Assembly (NCBI RefSeq): GCF_002128425.1
Contig: NZ_NESS01000004.1
Location: forward strand, 124,001 to 188,000
Source: Gottfriedia acidiceleris
GTDB taxonomy: Bacteria; Bacillota; Bacilli; Bacillales; Bacillaceae_G
Length of the DNA: 64,000 nt
Direction of reading: 5' to 3'
Shown here in pieces: positions 36,732-45,082 of the stretch; within the stretch, counting starts at the first letter, position 1; the number at the start of each line of letters is the position of its first letter. The notes below the pieces were generated by a model. That model did no database searches and had not been told where the DNA came from. It was given only the letters and a program-made list of their open reading frames with translations. Position numbers and translations under genes: made by a program.

Positions 36732-37502
36732 TTACTTATTAATTGCATCTACTAAATCTTGCAGTTCTTTAGTTGCATTGCTAACAGTTTGCTTTTGTGT
36801 ATCCTCTAAAGTTTTGATAGAAGCAGCTTCTTCGGCATCAATTTCAGCTTTAAGTGAAGCTTCAATACGAGCAATCTCAGATGATAAATGCTCTAATACA
36901 GCTTTTTCAGAATCAGATGATTGTCCATTAATTAAAGTAGAAATCTCAGTTTTAGCATCATTAATTTTTTGCGTTAAAGTGCTCACAGCTGATGTACGAG
37001 ACGAATTTAAATTAGACTGAAGTTTTGAATCCGCACCTTTAGCAACCGCTGATAGTTGCGCGTTAAAGCTACTGTTTAATGTATCTGCTAAAGCATTTAA
37101 ATCAGATGTTGTTTTACCATTTGTTGTTGAAACATAGTTAGCAAAATCAGCTGGAATACTCATATTTAAAGCTGCCATAGCTTCAGAAATTGCAGTAATA
37201 TGTTCATTTAACGCTGCACTAATTTGTTGATTTGCTAATTTTGTTTGAGCATCTCCTACTGATTCGATCGTGTTTGCAGCATCAACTTTGTAGTTATTTA
37301 CATCAGTTTTCATATCTGCAACAGAAGTATCATATTTTGATTTATATGATGAAGAAAGATCTGTTTTCGCATCAGAAGTTTTCGAATTAGCCCAGTTCGT
37401 TAATAACTCCCCTGCGTTAGTACTTGCGAATGCAATTCCTCCAGAAATAACTAAACCAGCAGATACAATCCCTATTACAACTTTACTCTTAACTTTTTTC
37501 AT
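36732..37502 (-). CDS. Secreted helical protein, first gene of the matrix-type operon
   Basis: No named family is recognised. The 256-residue protein has a signal peptide (cleavage after IAFA, residue 26) and a mature start STNAGELLTNWAN. This start is almost the same as that of the 392-residue protein encoded at 34326-35504 (STNAGELFTNFAS). The rest is predicted almost all helix, rich in Ala, Ser, Thr and Asp and without Cys. The two proteins are clearly paralogous over at least the first 60 residues and in their helical part (ANQQISAALNEHITAISEAM against NDQSNEHVEAINNAL). AGGGAG precedes the ATG. A SinR-type operator lies 40 bases upstream. Suggested role: structural matrix subunit. Confidence 0.78.
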   Translation of the reverse strand: MKKVKSKVVIGIVSAGLVISGGIAFASTNAGELLTNWANSKTSDAKTDLSSSYKSKYDTSVADMKTDVNNYKVDAANTIESVGDAQTKLANQQISAALNEHITAISEAMAALNMSIPADFANYVSTTNGKTTSDLNALADTLNSSFNAQLSAVAKGADSKLQSNLNSSRTSAVSTLTQKINDAKTEISTLINGQSSDSEKAVLEHLSSEIARIEASLKAEIDAEEAASIKTLEDTQKQTVSNATKELQDLVDAINK

Positions 37503-37541
37503 TTCTTTCTCGCTCCCTAAAATGTATATAGTTTGTATTTT

Positions 37542-37557
37542 GTTCTTCTATGAGAAC
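37542..37557. promoter_or_regulatory. SinR-type operator upstream of the matrix operon
   Basis: GTTC-N8-GAAC palindrome, with a GTTCTTC half-site, 40 bases before the first ATG of the secreted-protein operon. This matches the inverted GTTCTYT half-sites and 8-base spacing of the known SinR operator at B. subtilis epsA. Confidence 0.7.
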
Positions 37558-37972
37558 GTATACATTTTAACTATACAAAAGACTAAATAATCTAACAATT
37601 GAGTTGAAACCTTATAAAAAGTGTTATTACGACAAAAAACATCATAATTATCATTTTTTTATATCATTTTTTGACAAAAATTGTATTTATTCGTTATTTA
37701 TTGTTGTCAAAACAGAACTTTACTATCTACTACTCTATTTATTAGTACTTTTTACATATAAAATTAGAATTTACACAGACGTAAATACTTTTTAGTCTCA
37801 ATTTAGTGTCATATTTCAGTGGAAAAACCGGGATTAAGTACTAGTTCTTTTGTAATAGGGATTTACATGCGAATAACAAAAATGTAGAAATTTGTAGAAA
37901 TAACCGAGGACTAGTGAAAGGACTTACCTAATCGTTCTAATTCAACATGAGTAGGTCCAATCGAACCAAAAA

Positions 37973-38022
37973 AGCACCCAATATGTAAATGTACTTTTAA
38001 ACTACATTACATATCGGGTGCT
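37973..38022 (-). ncRNA. Strong hairpin with T-run, candidate small RNA 3' end, in a gene-free 0.9-kb gap
   Basis: The arms AGCACCC-ATATGTA-TGTA and TACA-ACATAT-GGGTGCT form a stem of about 20 bp with few mismatches; on the minus strand TTTTTT follows. No ORF precedes it on that strand. A 9-base segment CCAATCGAA about 60 bases upstream can pair with TTCGATTGG just after the hairpin. It may be a terminator of a small RNA or a relic of a lost gene. Elsewhere in 37558-38433 I see no gene. Confidence 0.4.
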
Positions 38023-38433
38023 AAATTTTACAGCCTAGAATTAAAAACTATTGTGTAACCCCAACTGTTCTCGCAATTCGATTGGTGCTAAATATAGCTT
38101 TTATCTATTAAAGTTTATATAAAAATTTAGTTTATAGTACTAAATCTTTAAAGTAATAAAACCTAAAATTATTAAATTTCTTTTGGTTTATTTTCTTGTA
38201 CTACATTTATATTAATCTTTAAAAAAAATTATCTAATTCTAAAAAAATTATTGAAATTGAATAAACTTCTATTAATCTGTTAATCCTATTAATATGATTT
38301 ACTTAAAAAGAATTGCAACAGTTAAGTAAATTGATATAGCTATGCAACTAATTTCCACTAATCTACTATCACCATAATAGATTAAGACCATAATATATTA
38401 CATATATCAAAAGTAATTGGAGATGTTAAATTC

Positions 38434-40674
38434 TTGAAAAAAACATTATTTCTATTTATTAGTGCAATATTATTGCTTGCTATAGTAATAGGAAATGTTG
38501 TTGCAATTAAAAATCCACAGAAATCAACTTCAGGAACCGATAAAACACAACAAGCAAAAATAGTTAGTCTCACTTCTCTATCATTTAATTCATCAAACTA
38601 CGCATTTACCAAAATTAATCAAACCCAACAAGTTAAAGTAACGGCTACTTATTCAAATCAAACTAAAAAAGACGTCACAAACTCAGCTAAATATTCAGTC
38701 TCAAACAAATTAGTAGCATCAATAAGTAGTGCTGGTTTAATAAAGTCTAAAAGTAATGGGATAACAACTTTAACGGCAAGCCTGAATGGTGTAATTGCAA
38801 CTACTACCATTAAGGTTAATACTACTGCTCCCCCTATCAAGACATTAGTATCTTTAAATATCGCTCCAAGTAGTCTCGATCTAACGACGAACCAATCTAA
38901 ACCCCTCGTCGTTCAAGCAAACTATTCAGATCAATCAGTAGTAAACGTGACTTCTCAAAGTGTATTTTCATCTTCTAACCTAAATGTGGCAACCGTCAAC
39001 ACTTCAGGTGTTGTAACGACTACTAATGCTGGGTCAGCTACAATCAGCGCTAGTTTCGGCGGCTTAACTCAGTCAATTCTAGTAAATGTCTCAGCTCCGA
39101 TTGGGCAAGTCAATGTTAAAAATTTTGGTGCAGTTGGTAACGGTACAACTGATGACACTGCCGCTTTTCAATCAGCAATTGATTATCTTGGCTCAAGAGG
39201 TGGAGGTACTGTATTTGTTCCCGCAGGCACTTATAGCTTAAATCCAATCTTTTTAAAACCATTTGTAAACATAGTTGGTGATAACCGTGATACTGTAACT
39301 TTAAAATTATCCAATACAAGTGGTTCTGGTTATTATCGTGTCATAACAATGGCAAATGATACAAAGATACAAAATATTACATGTGATGGAAATGCAATAA
39401 AACACCCGGATGGTATTGAGCATATGCATTGTATTTTTGCATATGATGCGGATCGAATCGTAATAGATAACAACCGATTAATAAATGCTGTTGGTGATGG
39501 AGTCTCTATATCTGGCTCCACACTTGCTAGTAACGATGTGACAATTTCTAATAATATTCTAGAAAATAATGGTCGTTCAAATATAGTAGTTGAACAAGCA
39601 AATCATTTAAAAATCTTCAATAATATTAGTACAAGCACAATAGGACGTCCTGCATTACACTTTGAACCTTGGGAAGAAATGAATTTTGATGATGCAAAAA
39701 TATACAACAATACTTTTACCTCTAATGCAACCGATGGAGCATACTGTATTCAGCTTGAAGGTGGGAAGAATGATAATAACTATTTTAATCATGTAGAATT
39801 TTACAATAATACAGTTACTTGTACTACTGGCGGATTTTTAGTAATGGAAACAAATGGCGCAAAAATTCACGATAATAATATAAATGTTGAACAATTTTTT
39901 ATTTGGATAAAAAACAAGGAACTAGAAATTTACAATAATAAAATTCATACAGAGGAAGGTTTTAGAGTAGAGGGCACTTGGGGAATCAATTCTGTAAATA
40001 CTCAAGTTTACGATAACGTCATTTCTACAAACCAAAATGCAGTTACAATCGTGGCAGGGTCAGAAGGCACAAAATTTACGAGAAATAACTTTACTGGAAA
40101 TGGTACTGGCGCAGCTGTATATACTTTTGCATCCGTGACAGATATAAAAAATACTTCCTTCATTGATAATACGTTTACGAATTTTGATACCGGGATTGTC
40201 ACTGATTATAATATTTATGACGTTCTAAAAGTAGATGGACTCACGGTTCAAGGCAATACGTTTAAAAATATTAGCTCTTATGGAGTAAATATTAAGGGAA
40301 CTACAAAAAATGTAACAGTTGATCATAATACTTTTAATGGAGTTTCCGGTGTTTCAATAATTGTTCAAGATGGGCCTATGACTAACATAAATATAACAAA
40401 CAACTCGATTTCCTCTGGTAAAAATGGATTTTACCAAACAGCCAGTGGAAAAAAAGGCTCGTTATCTGGGTTAATTATTTCAGGGAACCTTATTTCTTAC
40501 ACTACAGATAAAGGTGATGCATGGCACACTGGCGCAGCAATTGAATTAGACCAAAATACTACTCCGCCAACAAATGTCTCCATTATAAATAATACCTTAA
40601 CTGGTAATGCGGTCAATAAGATTACTGTTCCAAAAGTCTTACTACCTTCTGTTCAAAATAATATCTTTAACTAA
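38434..40674 (+). CDS. Secreted right-handed beta-helix (pectate-lyase-like) protein with Ig-like domains
   Basis: The 746-residue protein has a signal/anchor segment (about 4-25), two Big_2-type Ig-like domains (about 47-130 and 135-222, both with the ATI/STI-type ends) and a long right-handed beta-helix (about 225-746). The helix opens with VKNFGAVGNGTTDDTAAFQSAI, the standard entry of pectate-lyase 3/GH28-like folds. The repeated IxxNxxxxN rungs are typical. It probably binds or cleaves an acidic polysaccharide, perhaps the EPS made by the neighbouring cluster. TTG start with GGAGATG upstream. Monocistronic. Confidence 0.82.
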   Translation: MKKTLFLFISAILLLAIVIGNVVAIKNPQKSTSGTDKTQQAKIVSLTSLSFNSSNYAFTKINQTQQVKVTATYSNQTKKDVTNSAKYSVSNKLVASISSAGLIKSKSNGITTLTASLNGVIATTTIKVNTTAPPIKTLVSLNIAPSSLDLTTNQSKPLVVQANYSDQSVVNVTSQSVFSSSNLNVATVNTSGVVTTTNAGSATISASFGGLTQSILVNVSAPIGQVNVKNFGAVGNGTTDDTAAFQSAIDYLGSRGGGTVFVPAGTYSLNPIFLKPFVNIVGDNRDTVTLKLSNTSGSGYYRVITMANDTKIQNITCDGNAIKHPDGIEHMHCIFAYDADRIVIDNNRLINAVGDGVSISGSTLASNDVTISNNILENNGRSNIVVEQANHLKIFNNISTSTIGRPALHFEPWEEMNFDDAKIYNNTFTSNATDGAYCIQLEGGKNDNNYFNHVEFYNNTVTCTTGGFLVMETNGAKIHDNNINVEQFFIWIKNKELEIYNNKIHTEEGFRVEGTWGINSVNTQVYDNVISTNQNAVTIVAGSEGTKFTRNNFTGNGTGAAVYTFASVTDIKNTSFIDNTFTNFDTGIVTDYNIYDVLKVDGLTVQGNTFKNISSYGVNIKGTTKNVTVDHNTFNGVSGVSIIVQDGPMTNINITNNSISSGKNGFYQTASGKKGSLSGLIISGNLISYTTDKGDAWHTGAAIELDQNTTPPTNVSIINNTLTGNAVNKITVPKVLLPSVQNNIFN

Positions 40675-40693
40675 TATATGAATTGGACAAGCT

Positions 40694-40728
40694 AAAAAAA
40701 GCGAGATCAAATGATCCCGCTTTTTTTC
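40694..40728 (+). terminator. Bidirectional terminator between the beta-helix and LCP genes
   Basis: Stem AAAAAGCG-GATCA / TGATC-CGCTTTTT with one mismatch and T runs on both sides. Confidence 0.88.
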
Positions 40729-40739
40729 TAATCAAACCT

Positions 40740-41645
40740 TTACTCTAATTCTAGTTGTGCACGTAATTCACTTGAGAGTGCTAGGCGATTCTTTTCAGGG
40801 ACTTGATAATAGTAGATCCCTTTAATCATTTCTCCGCTTCCTTGCAACTGTTCTTGTTCAACATTCCCACCCGCTTGGCGATAGTCTTTTTGAATATTAT
40901 ACATTTCTTGTAATGTAAAATTTGTTACCAAATTATTTTGAATGGATTTTAAAATATCATTATAAGCAATTAAATTTTCAATTTTTGCCCCCTGGTGGAT
41001 AACAGCTTCTATAATTTGTCTTTGTCTTTCTTCTCTACCAAAGTCACCTCTAGGGTCATCGTGGCGCATACGTGTAAAACTAAGTGCATCTTGCCCATCA
41101 AGTGAAATAGACCCCTTTTTGAAATGAACTCCATCATTCCAAAAATCTAATCCGTTATCAACCTTTACACCACCAATTGAATCTACAACATCCTTAAACC
41201 CTTCCATATTTACTTCCATATAATAGTCTATTGGAATATTTAAGAATTTTTCTACTGTATTAATTGACATTTGTACTCCACCAAAAGCATAGGCATGATT
41301 AATTTTATCTACCTTATTTTTCCCAACAATTAATGTACGGGTATCACGAGGAATACTTATAATTTTCGTTGTATTAGTATTTGGATTCACAGTTAATAAC
41401 ATTAATGAGTCAGACCGCCCTCTATCACCTTCACGTTTATCAACACCCAGTAACAAGATAGAAAATGGATCTTTCTTAACGACATTTACTGGCTCAGGCC
41501 TTCTAGTTGTTTTTTTAATCGGTTGATAGATGACTTTGCCTGTACTCTCTACTTGATGATAAATGAACAAGCCAGTCAAACCAGCCACTACTACTAAACC
41601 TATTAATGTTAAACCCAATCTTAAAAGGATCTTTTTCCACGTCAC
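40740..41645 (-). CDS. LytR-CpsA-Psr (LCP) family polymer ligase linked to the biofilm locus
   Basis: The 301-residue protein has one membrane helix (about 8-28) and a full LCP domain with LLLGVDKREGDRGRSDSLML, ISIPRDTRT, NHAYAFGG, and FTRMRHDDPRGDFGREERQRQ. It lacks the tail found in the paralogue at 12307-13350. Two SinR-type operators lie directly upstream (41672-41687 and 41710-41725), so it is probably coregulated with the exopolysaccharide. The likely job is attachment of that polymer, or of a teichoic-type polymer, to peptidoglycan. The target polymer is inferred. Confidence 0.92.
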   Translation of the reverse strand: MTWKKILLRLGLTLIGLVVVAGLTGLFIYHQVESTGKVIYQPIKKTTRRPEPVNVVKKDPFSILLLGVDKREGDRGRSDSLMLLTVNPNTNTTKIISIPRDTRTLIVGKNKVDKINHAYAFGGVQMSINTVEKFLNIPIDYYMEVNMEGFKDVVDSIGGVKVDNGLDFWNDGVHFKKGSISLDGQDALSFTRMRHDDPRGDFGREERQRQIIEAVIHQGAKIENLIAYNDILKSIQNNLVTNFTLQEMYNIQKDYRQAGGNVEQEQLQGSGEMIKGIYYYQVPEKNRLALSSELRAQLELE

Positions 41646-41671
41646 AATTACTTACTCCTTTTACACTATAT

Positions 41672-41687
41672 GTTCATAAATAAGAAC
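41672..41687. promoter_or_regulatory. SinR-type operator 1 of the LCP gene
   Basis: Perfect GTTC-N8-GAAC (inner ATAAATAA), 27 bases before the LCP start. Confidence 0.65.
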
Positions 41688-41709
41688 AGCTCTCTTTTAC
41701 CAACAGACG

Positions 41710-41725
41710 ATTCTTTATTAAGAAC
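41710..41725. promoter_or_regulatory. SinR-type operator 2 of the LCP gene
   Basis: ATTC-N8-GAAC, one mismatch from the palindrome, including the half-site ATTCTTT. It lies 38 bases from operator 1. Confidence 0.55.
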
Positions 41726-41811
41726 AAAACTTAGTTGAATTTTTAATTACTACAGCATATTAGAAAATTGAACCTTCGCCCCAAAAATTTAAATAGATTA
41801 TAAAATAAACT

Positions 41812-42465
41812 CTATAAATCTAAGAATTTCATAATGTCTTTGACATTTTCTGCTATAAAAACATTTTTACTATTTAATACTTCTTCCTTATTTTTAAAAC
41901 CGTACCCATATGTTACAGCTATAAAATCAACACCGGCGTGTTCAGCCCCAACTGCATCATGTATGCTGTCACCTATTAAAACAACTTCTGATAAATCATT
42001 CTGCTGTAAATCTTTTAGACACATTTGAATAATGTCCGCTTTACTAAGCGTATCCATCTCATCAATCCCATTAATGGAATCAAAGTATGACATTAACTCA
42101 AAATTTAATAAGATTTCCTTTGCTAAATCGTCTCTTTTAAGAGTAGCTACTGCAGTTTTAAACTCTTTCTCTTTTAATGTAACTAATAGTTCACGAATAA
42201 ATTCATAGTGTTTTGCTTCAAATTGACCTTTTTCCTTATATCTTTCTCTATAAATTTTTACAGCTTCTCTCGCTTCGCTTTCATTATAACCACATTCTCG
42301 GATAAAGGAATAAAAAGGTGATGGACCAATAAAGCTTTTTTGTTGAGCTGATGTTAAATCTGGACCACCCATCTTATTTGCTGTATAACTAGCGCCTACC
42401 ATAATTCCTTCTGATGTGTCCAGTAATGTTCCATCTAAATCAAATATAACAGTAGAATATTTCAT
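41812..42465 (-). CDS. HAD-family phosphatase (phosphoglycolate-phosphatase-like)
   Basis: The 217-residue protein has the HAD motifs DLDGTLLDT (nucleophile D10 and D12), a T/S in the second motif (AVATLKRD), a conserved Lys (K146 region), and GDSIHDAVGAEHAGVDFIAV. The helical cap is of the phosphoglycolate phosphatase type. It is the last gene of the three-gene unit with the aldolase and the cytidylyltransferase. Its likely substrate is therefore the phosphorylated ulosonic acid intermediate, as KdsC acts in Kdo synthesis. GGAGG precedes the ATG. Confidence 0.85.
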   Translation of the reverse strand: MKYSTVIFDLDGTLLDTSEGIMVGASYTANKMGGPDLTSAQQKSFIGPSPFYSFIRECGYNESEAREAVKIYRERYKEKGQFEAKHYEFIRELLVTLKEKEFKTAVATLKRDDLAKEILLNFELMSYFDSINGIDEMDTLSKADIIQMCLKDLQQNDLSEVVLIGDSIHDAVGAEHAGVDFIAVTYGYGFKNKEEVLNSKNVFIAENVKDIMKFLDL

Positions 42466-42487
42466 TTTACCTCCAGTTATTTAAAGT

Positions 42488-44107
42488 TTAAGCCTTATTA
42501 AGTAGGCTCATATCACAATACATAGTGGGCGTTACAAAGTTTATTTTCATTGATTTTTCAAGTAATGTTAATTGCTTTCCCATATCTTCGTTCTTCTTTA
42601 CAAGCTCTTCCATCTCTATATTGTTAATCAAATCAGCAGAAAAATAGTTTGTCCTTTTATCTAGAGTAAAACCATCAAAGCCAGCAAGATATACTGTATC
42701 TACCGACAAGCGATTTAATAGATTTAATAACATTAAACCAGCATTATCGGATATTGTTACCTTGTCTACGAGTAAGTCAGAATAATTGACTATAAGTGAG
42801 CCAGACTCTAACGTATTAGGAATATTTGAAGTAGTTATAATTGATGTAGAATTTTTTATCTCTTTGATAGAATCCAACATACTATTGAATCTTTTGATAT
42901 TACTTATGAATAACGCATCAATTTTATACTGTTCTGGCATAAAATTTACACTAAAAACGTAAGGGGTTTGATTTTCAATAAAATTAGAAATTTTTTCTCC
43001 TTCTGATTCAATGGATTTACCTGGCGCGATTATTAGTATCTTTTTATTGGATATTCTTTCGGTTAAAACTTCTAGTTCTTCTGAATCGTCAACCAAATGA
43101 ATTTGATGATTAATATATAAATCTTCTATATATAACTCATCATAAATATCCCTTTTCTTAATTGGGAGTTGTTTTAAAATTGTATTGATAGATTTTACTG
43201 AAATGGTTTGTTTATTTATTAAGAATGAAGCATAATTGGGATGGCAATTATTTATAGCTGCAATATAGTATGGGACCGAGTATCCCCAATTAGACTCGGT
43301 TGAAAACTTACTTAAATACTCATCAACAATTTCCAGTAAAGGGACAACATTGTACTTTTTCTCTATATTTTCATTAATATATTGAGTTACCAGCTCAGTA
43401 CATAGATTGCCCGCTCCTCTCCCCATTCCAAATACTGAGGAATCAATAATGATATTTCGCTTAGTATGGAGTGTTAGTAGTTCCTGAGCATTTGAAAATG
43501 ATAATTGGAGATTATTATGTGAATGAAACCCTATACTTATTGATTCATCTAAATTATGATCAGTTAGGTGGTACATTCTTAACAAATTATTTTTATACAT
43601 AATGCCAAGTGTATCGACTAAATAAAATGCAAATGGCTTTAACTTATTTACTTTTTTAATTAACTCTAGGAGCTTTTCATCAGAATAGCTAGTAGTACCA
43701 ACTGGTTGTATGAAAACTTTGTATCCTTTATCCATTAACATTTGCCCATAAGCTAAGGCCTCTTCAATTTCTTTTTCGTTCTCGTGAAATGTTATTCGAA
43801 AACCGTCTATGGATGTACCATCATTATCCTTAATTTTATCGATTGAAATATAAGGTTGATCGATCATACCTACATAAGTAATGTTTTTATTCTTTGGGCT
43901 TATAAATTCTTTAATCCTTTCAACATCATTAAAAATTGATTGGTTTTTATCAAAATCAACATCTCTGACAAAACCACATTCAATAATATCAATATTTGAT
44001 CTCGCTAATTTTTCAATTATTTTCTTTATGCTCTTTTGCCCAAAATTCCAATTATTTATATAACCACCGTCGCGTAATGTACAGTCGAGTAACCTAATAT
44101 TATTCAT
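42488..44107 (-). CDS. DRE-TIM aldolase fused to a DUF115/MptE-like domain
   Basis: Residues 1-280 form an HMGL-like barrel as in 4-hydroxy-2-oxovalerate aldolases: the opening LLDCTLRDGGY (D8, R12, D13), the metal motif GFHSHNN, and GMGRGAGNLCTE. Residues 285-335 look like the family's helical extension. Residues 340-539 carry KKILIIAPGKSIESE, a Rossmann-like start as in DUF115/MptE proteins, and end in a helical part. The enzyme should join pyruvate to an aldehyde sugar, making a 3-deoxy-2-keto acid. The start at 44107 follows GTGGTG; a reading from 44122 would overlap the upstream gene. Operon neighbours are a cytidylyltransferase and a phosphatase. The fusion is unusual. Confidence 0.8.
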   Translation of the reverse strand: MNNIRLLDCTLRDGGYINNWNFGQKSIKKIIEKLARSNIDIIECGFVRDVDFDKNQSIFNDVERIKEFISPKNKNITYVGMIDQPYISIDKIKDNDGTSIDGFRITFHENEKEIEEALAYGQMLMDKGYKVFIQPVGTTSYSDEKLLELIKKVNKLKPFAFYLVDTLGIMYKNNLLRMYHLTDHNLDESISIGFHSHNNLQLSFSNAQELLTLHTKRNIIIDSSVFGMGRGAGNLCTELVTQYINENIEKKYNVVPLLEIVDEYLSKFSTESNWGYSVPYYIAAINNCHPNYASFLINKQTISVKSINTILKQLPIKKRDIYDELYIEDLYINHQIHLVDDSEELEVLTERISNKKILIIAPGKSIESEGEKISNFIENQTPYVFSVNFMPEQYKIDALFISNIKRFNSMLDSIKEIKNSTSIITTSNIPNTLESGSLIVNYSDLLVDKVTISDNAGLMLLNLLNRLSVDTVYLAGFDGFTLDKRTNYFSADLINNIEMEELVKKNEDMGKQLTLLEKSMKINFVTPTMYCDMSLLNKA

Positions 44108-44109
44108 AT

Positions 44110-44850
44110 TTACACCACGCATTCTAACCGATTTTTAATGATCAATCTCACTTTATCTAAATCCTTAGGGGTATCAACGGATAATGTAGTAACTTCAGCC
44201 TCAATAAATTTGATTTTTTGTCCGTTTTCTAAAAATCTAAATTCATCGATATCTTCCGCTTCTTCAATAGGTCCCCTTTTAGCGTTATAACAAAACTCTA
44301 AAGCACTTTTAGTAAAACATTGCACGCCGACAAATTTTTTAAAATTAAATTCATAAGTACCTTTTGGATATGGAATTGGACTTCTAGCCATATACAGTCC
44401 ATAACCGAATATATCTGTTGTAACCTTTATTTTTGAAAAGTCTACCGCTTCTAACGGATTTTTTAAAACCGTCATAAGATTCGCTACATAAATTGAACTT
44501 GGATTAGCATCTTTTGGTAATATTTTAGAAATAGCTTCAGAATCGATTAATGGTTCGTCTCCATTTACATTTACATAAAAATCAGCATCTACCTTAGTAG
44601 AAACTTCATAAAGTCGATCTAAATGTGTTTTATGACTTTCAGACGTCATCACCGTTTTAATACCATACTCCTCGCAAACAGTTTGAATTCTTATATCATC
44701 TGTTGCTACATAAACTTCACTAAGTTCCTCCACCATCTTTACTTGTTGATAGACCCACCATATCATTGGCTTCCCACATATATCAGCTAAAGGTTTACCT
44801 TTAAATCTTGATGAATTAAATCTAGCCGGAATAACTCCAATCATTTCCAT
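44110..44850 (-). CDS. CMP-ulosonic-acid synthetase (KdsB-like cytidylyltransferase)
   Basis: It should transfer CMP from CTP to a 3-deoxy-ulosonic acid. The 246-residue protein matches the CMP-Kdo synthetase pattern: IPARFNSSRFKGKPL at the N-terminus, the VATDD motif, VNVNGDEPLI, IPYPKG, and the late VDTPKDLDKVR. GGAGGAGG lies upstream. It heads a unit with the aldolase and phosphatase, and two SinR-type operators precede it. Kdo itself is not expected in a Gram-positive bacterium, so the product is probably a different ulosonic acid of the exopolysaccharide. Confidence 0.88.
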   Translation of the reverse strand: MEMIGVIPARFNSSRFKGKPLADICGKPMIWWVYQQVKMVEELSEVYVATDDIRIQTVCEEYGIKTVMTSESHKTHLDRLYEVSTKVDADFYVNVNGDEPLIDSEAISKILPKDANPSSIYVANLMTVLKNPLEAVDFSKIKVTTDIFGYGLYMARSPIPYPKGTYEFNFKKFVGVQCFTKSALEFCYNAKRGPIEEAEDIDEFRFLENGQKIKFIEAEVTTLSVDTPKDLDKVRLIIKNRLECVV

Positions 44851-44879
44851 AAAATCCTCCTCCTAATTTCATGAACTGT

Positions 44880-44895
44880 GTTTCTTATAACGAAC
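44880..44895. promoter_or_regulatory. SinR-type operator 1 of the cytidylyltransferase unit
   Basis: GTTT-N8-GAAC (one mismatch); on the minus strand it includes GTTCGTTATAAG, so it may cover a -10 box. It lies 29 bases before the start codon. Confidence 0.55.
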
Positions 44896-44952
44896 AAAAT
44901 TATATAAAAGTTATGATAATTACTTACAAAAAATTAATAATTAAACCAATTT

Positions 44953-44968
44953 GTTCACAATAAAGAAC
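44953..44968. promoter_or_regulatory. SinR-type operator 2 of the cytidylyltransferase unit
   Basis: Perfect GTTC-N8-GAAC flanked by TT and AA (inner ACAATAAA), 73 bases from operator 1. Position in the 232-base gap suggests a separate transcription unit for the ulosonic-acid genes. Confidence 0.65.
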
Positions 44969-45082
44969 AATTAGTAAAATTAAATTATCACTTATTTATA
45001 GTAGTGTCAATTAGCAAAGATAGAATTTTTTTGTTTCAATTCTATACTTAAAATCTAAATCTTAATGATCCAGCTTTTATAA

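Noticed and set aside
36646-37020. 124-codon open frame opposite the matrix gene
   Set aside because: Shadow of the alanine/serine-rich coding strand; composition is low-complexity Ser/Ala and no ribosome site is present.
44110-44850. True Kdo (lipopolysaccharide) synthesis
   Set aside because: No kdsA, kdsD or lipid A genes are present and the organism looks Gram-positive; a different ulosonic acid is more likely.
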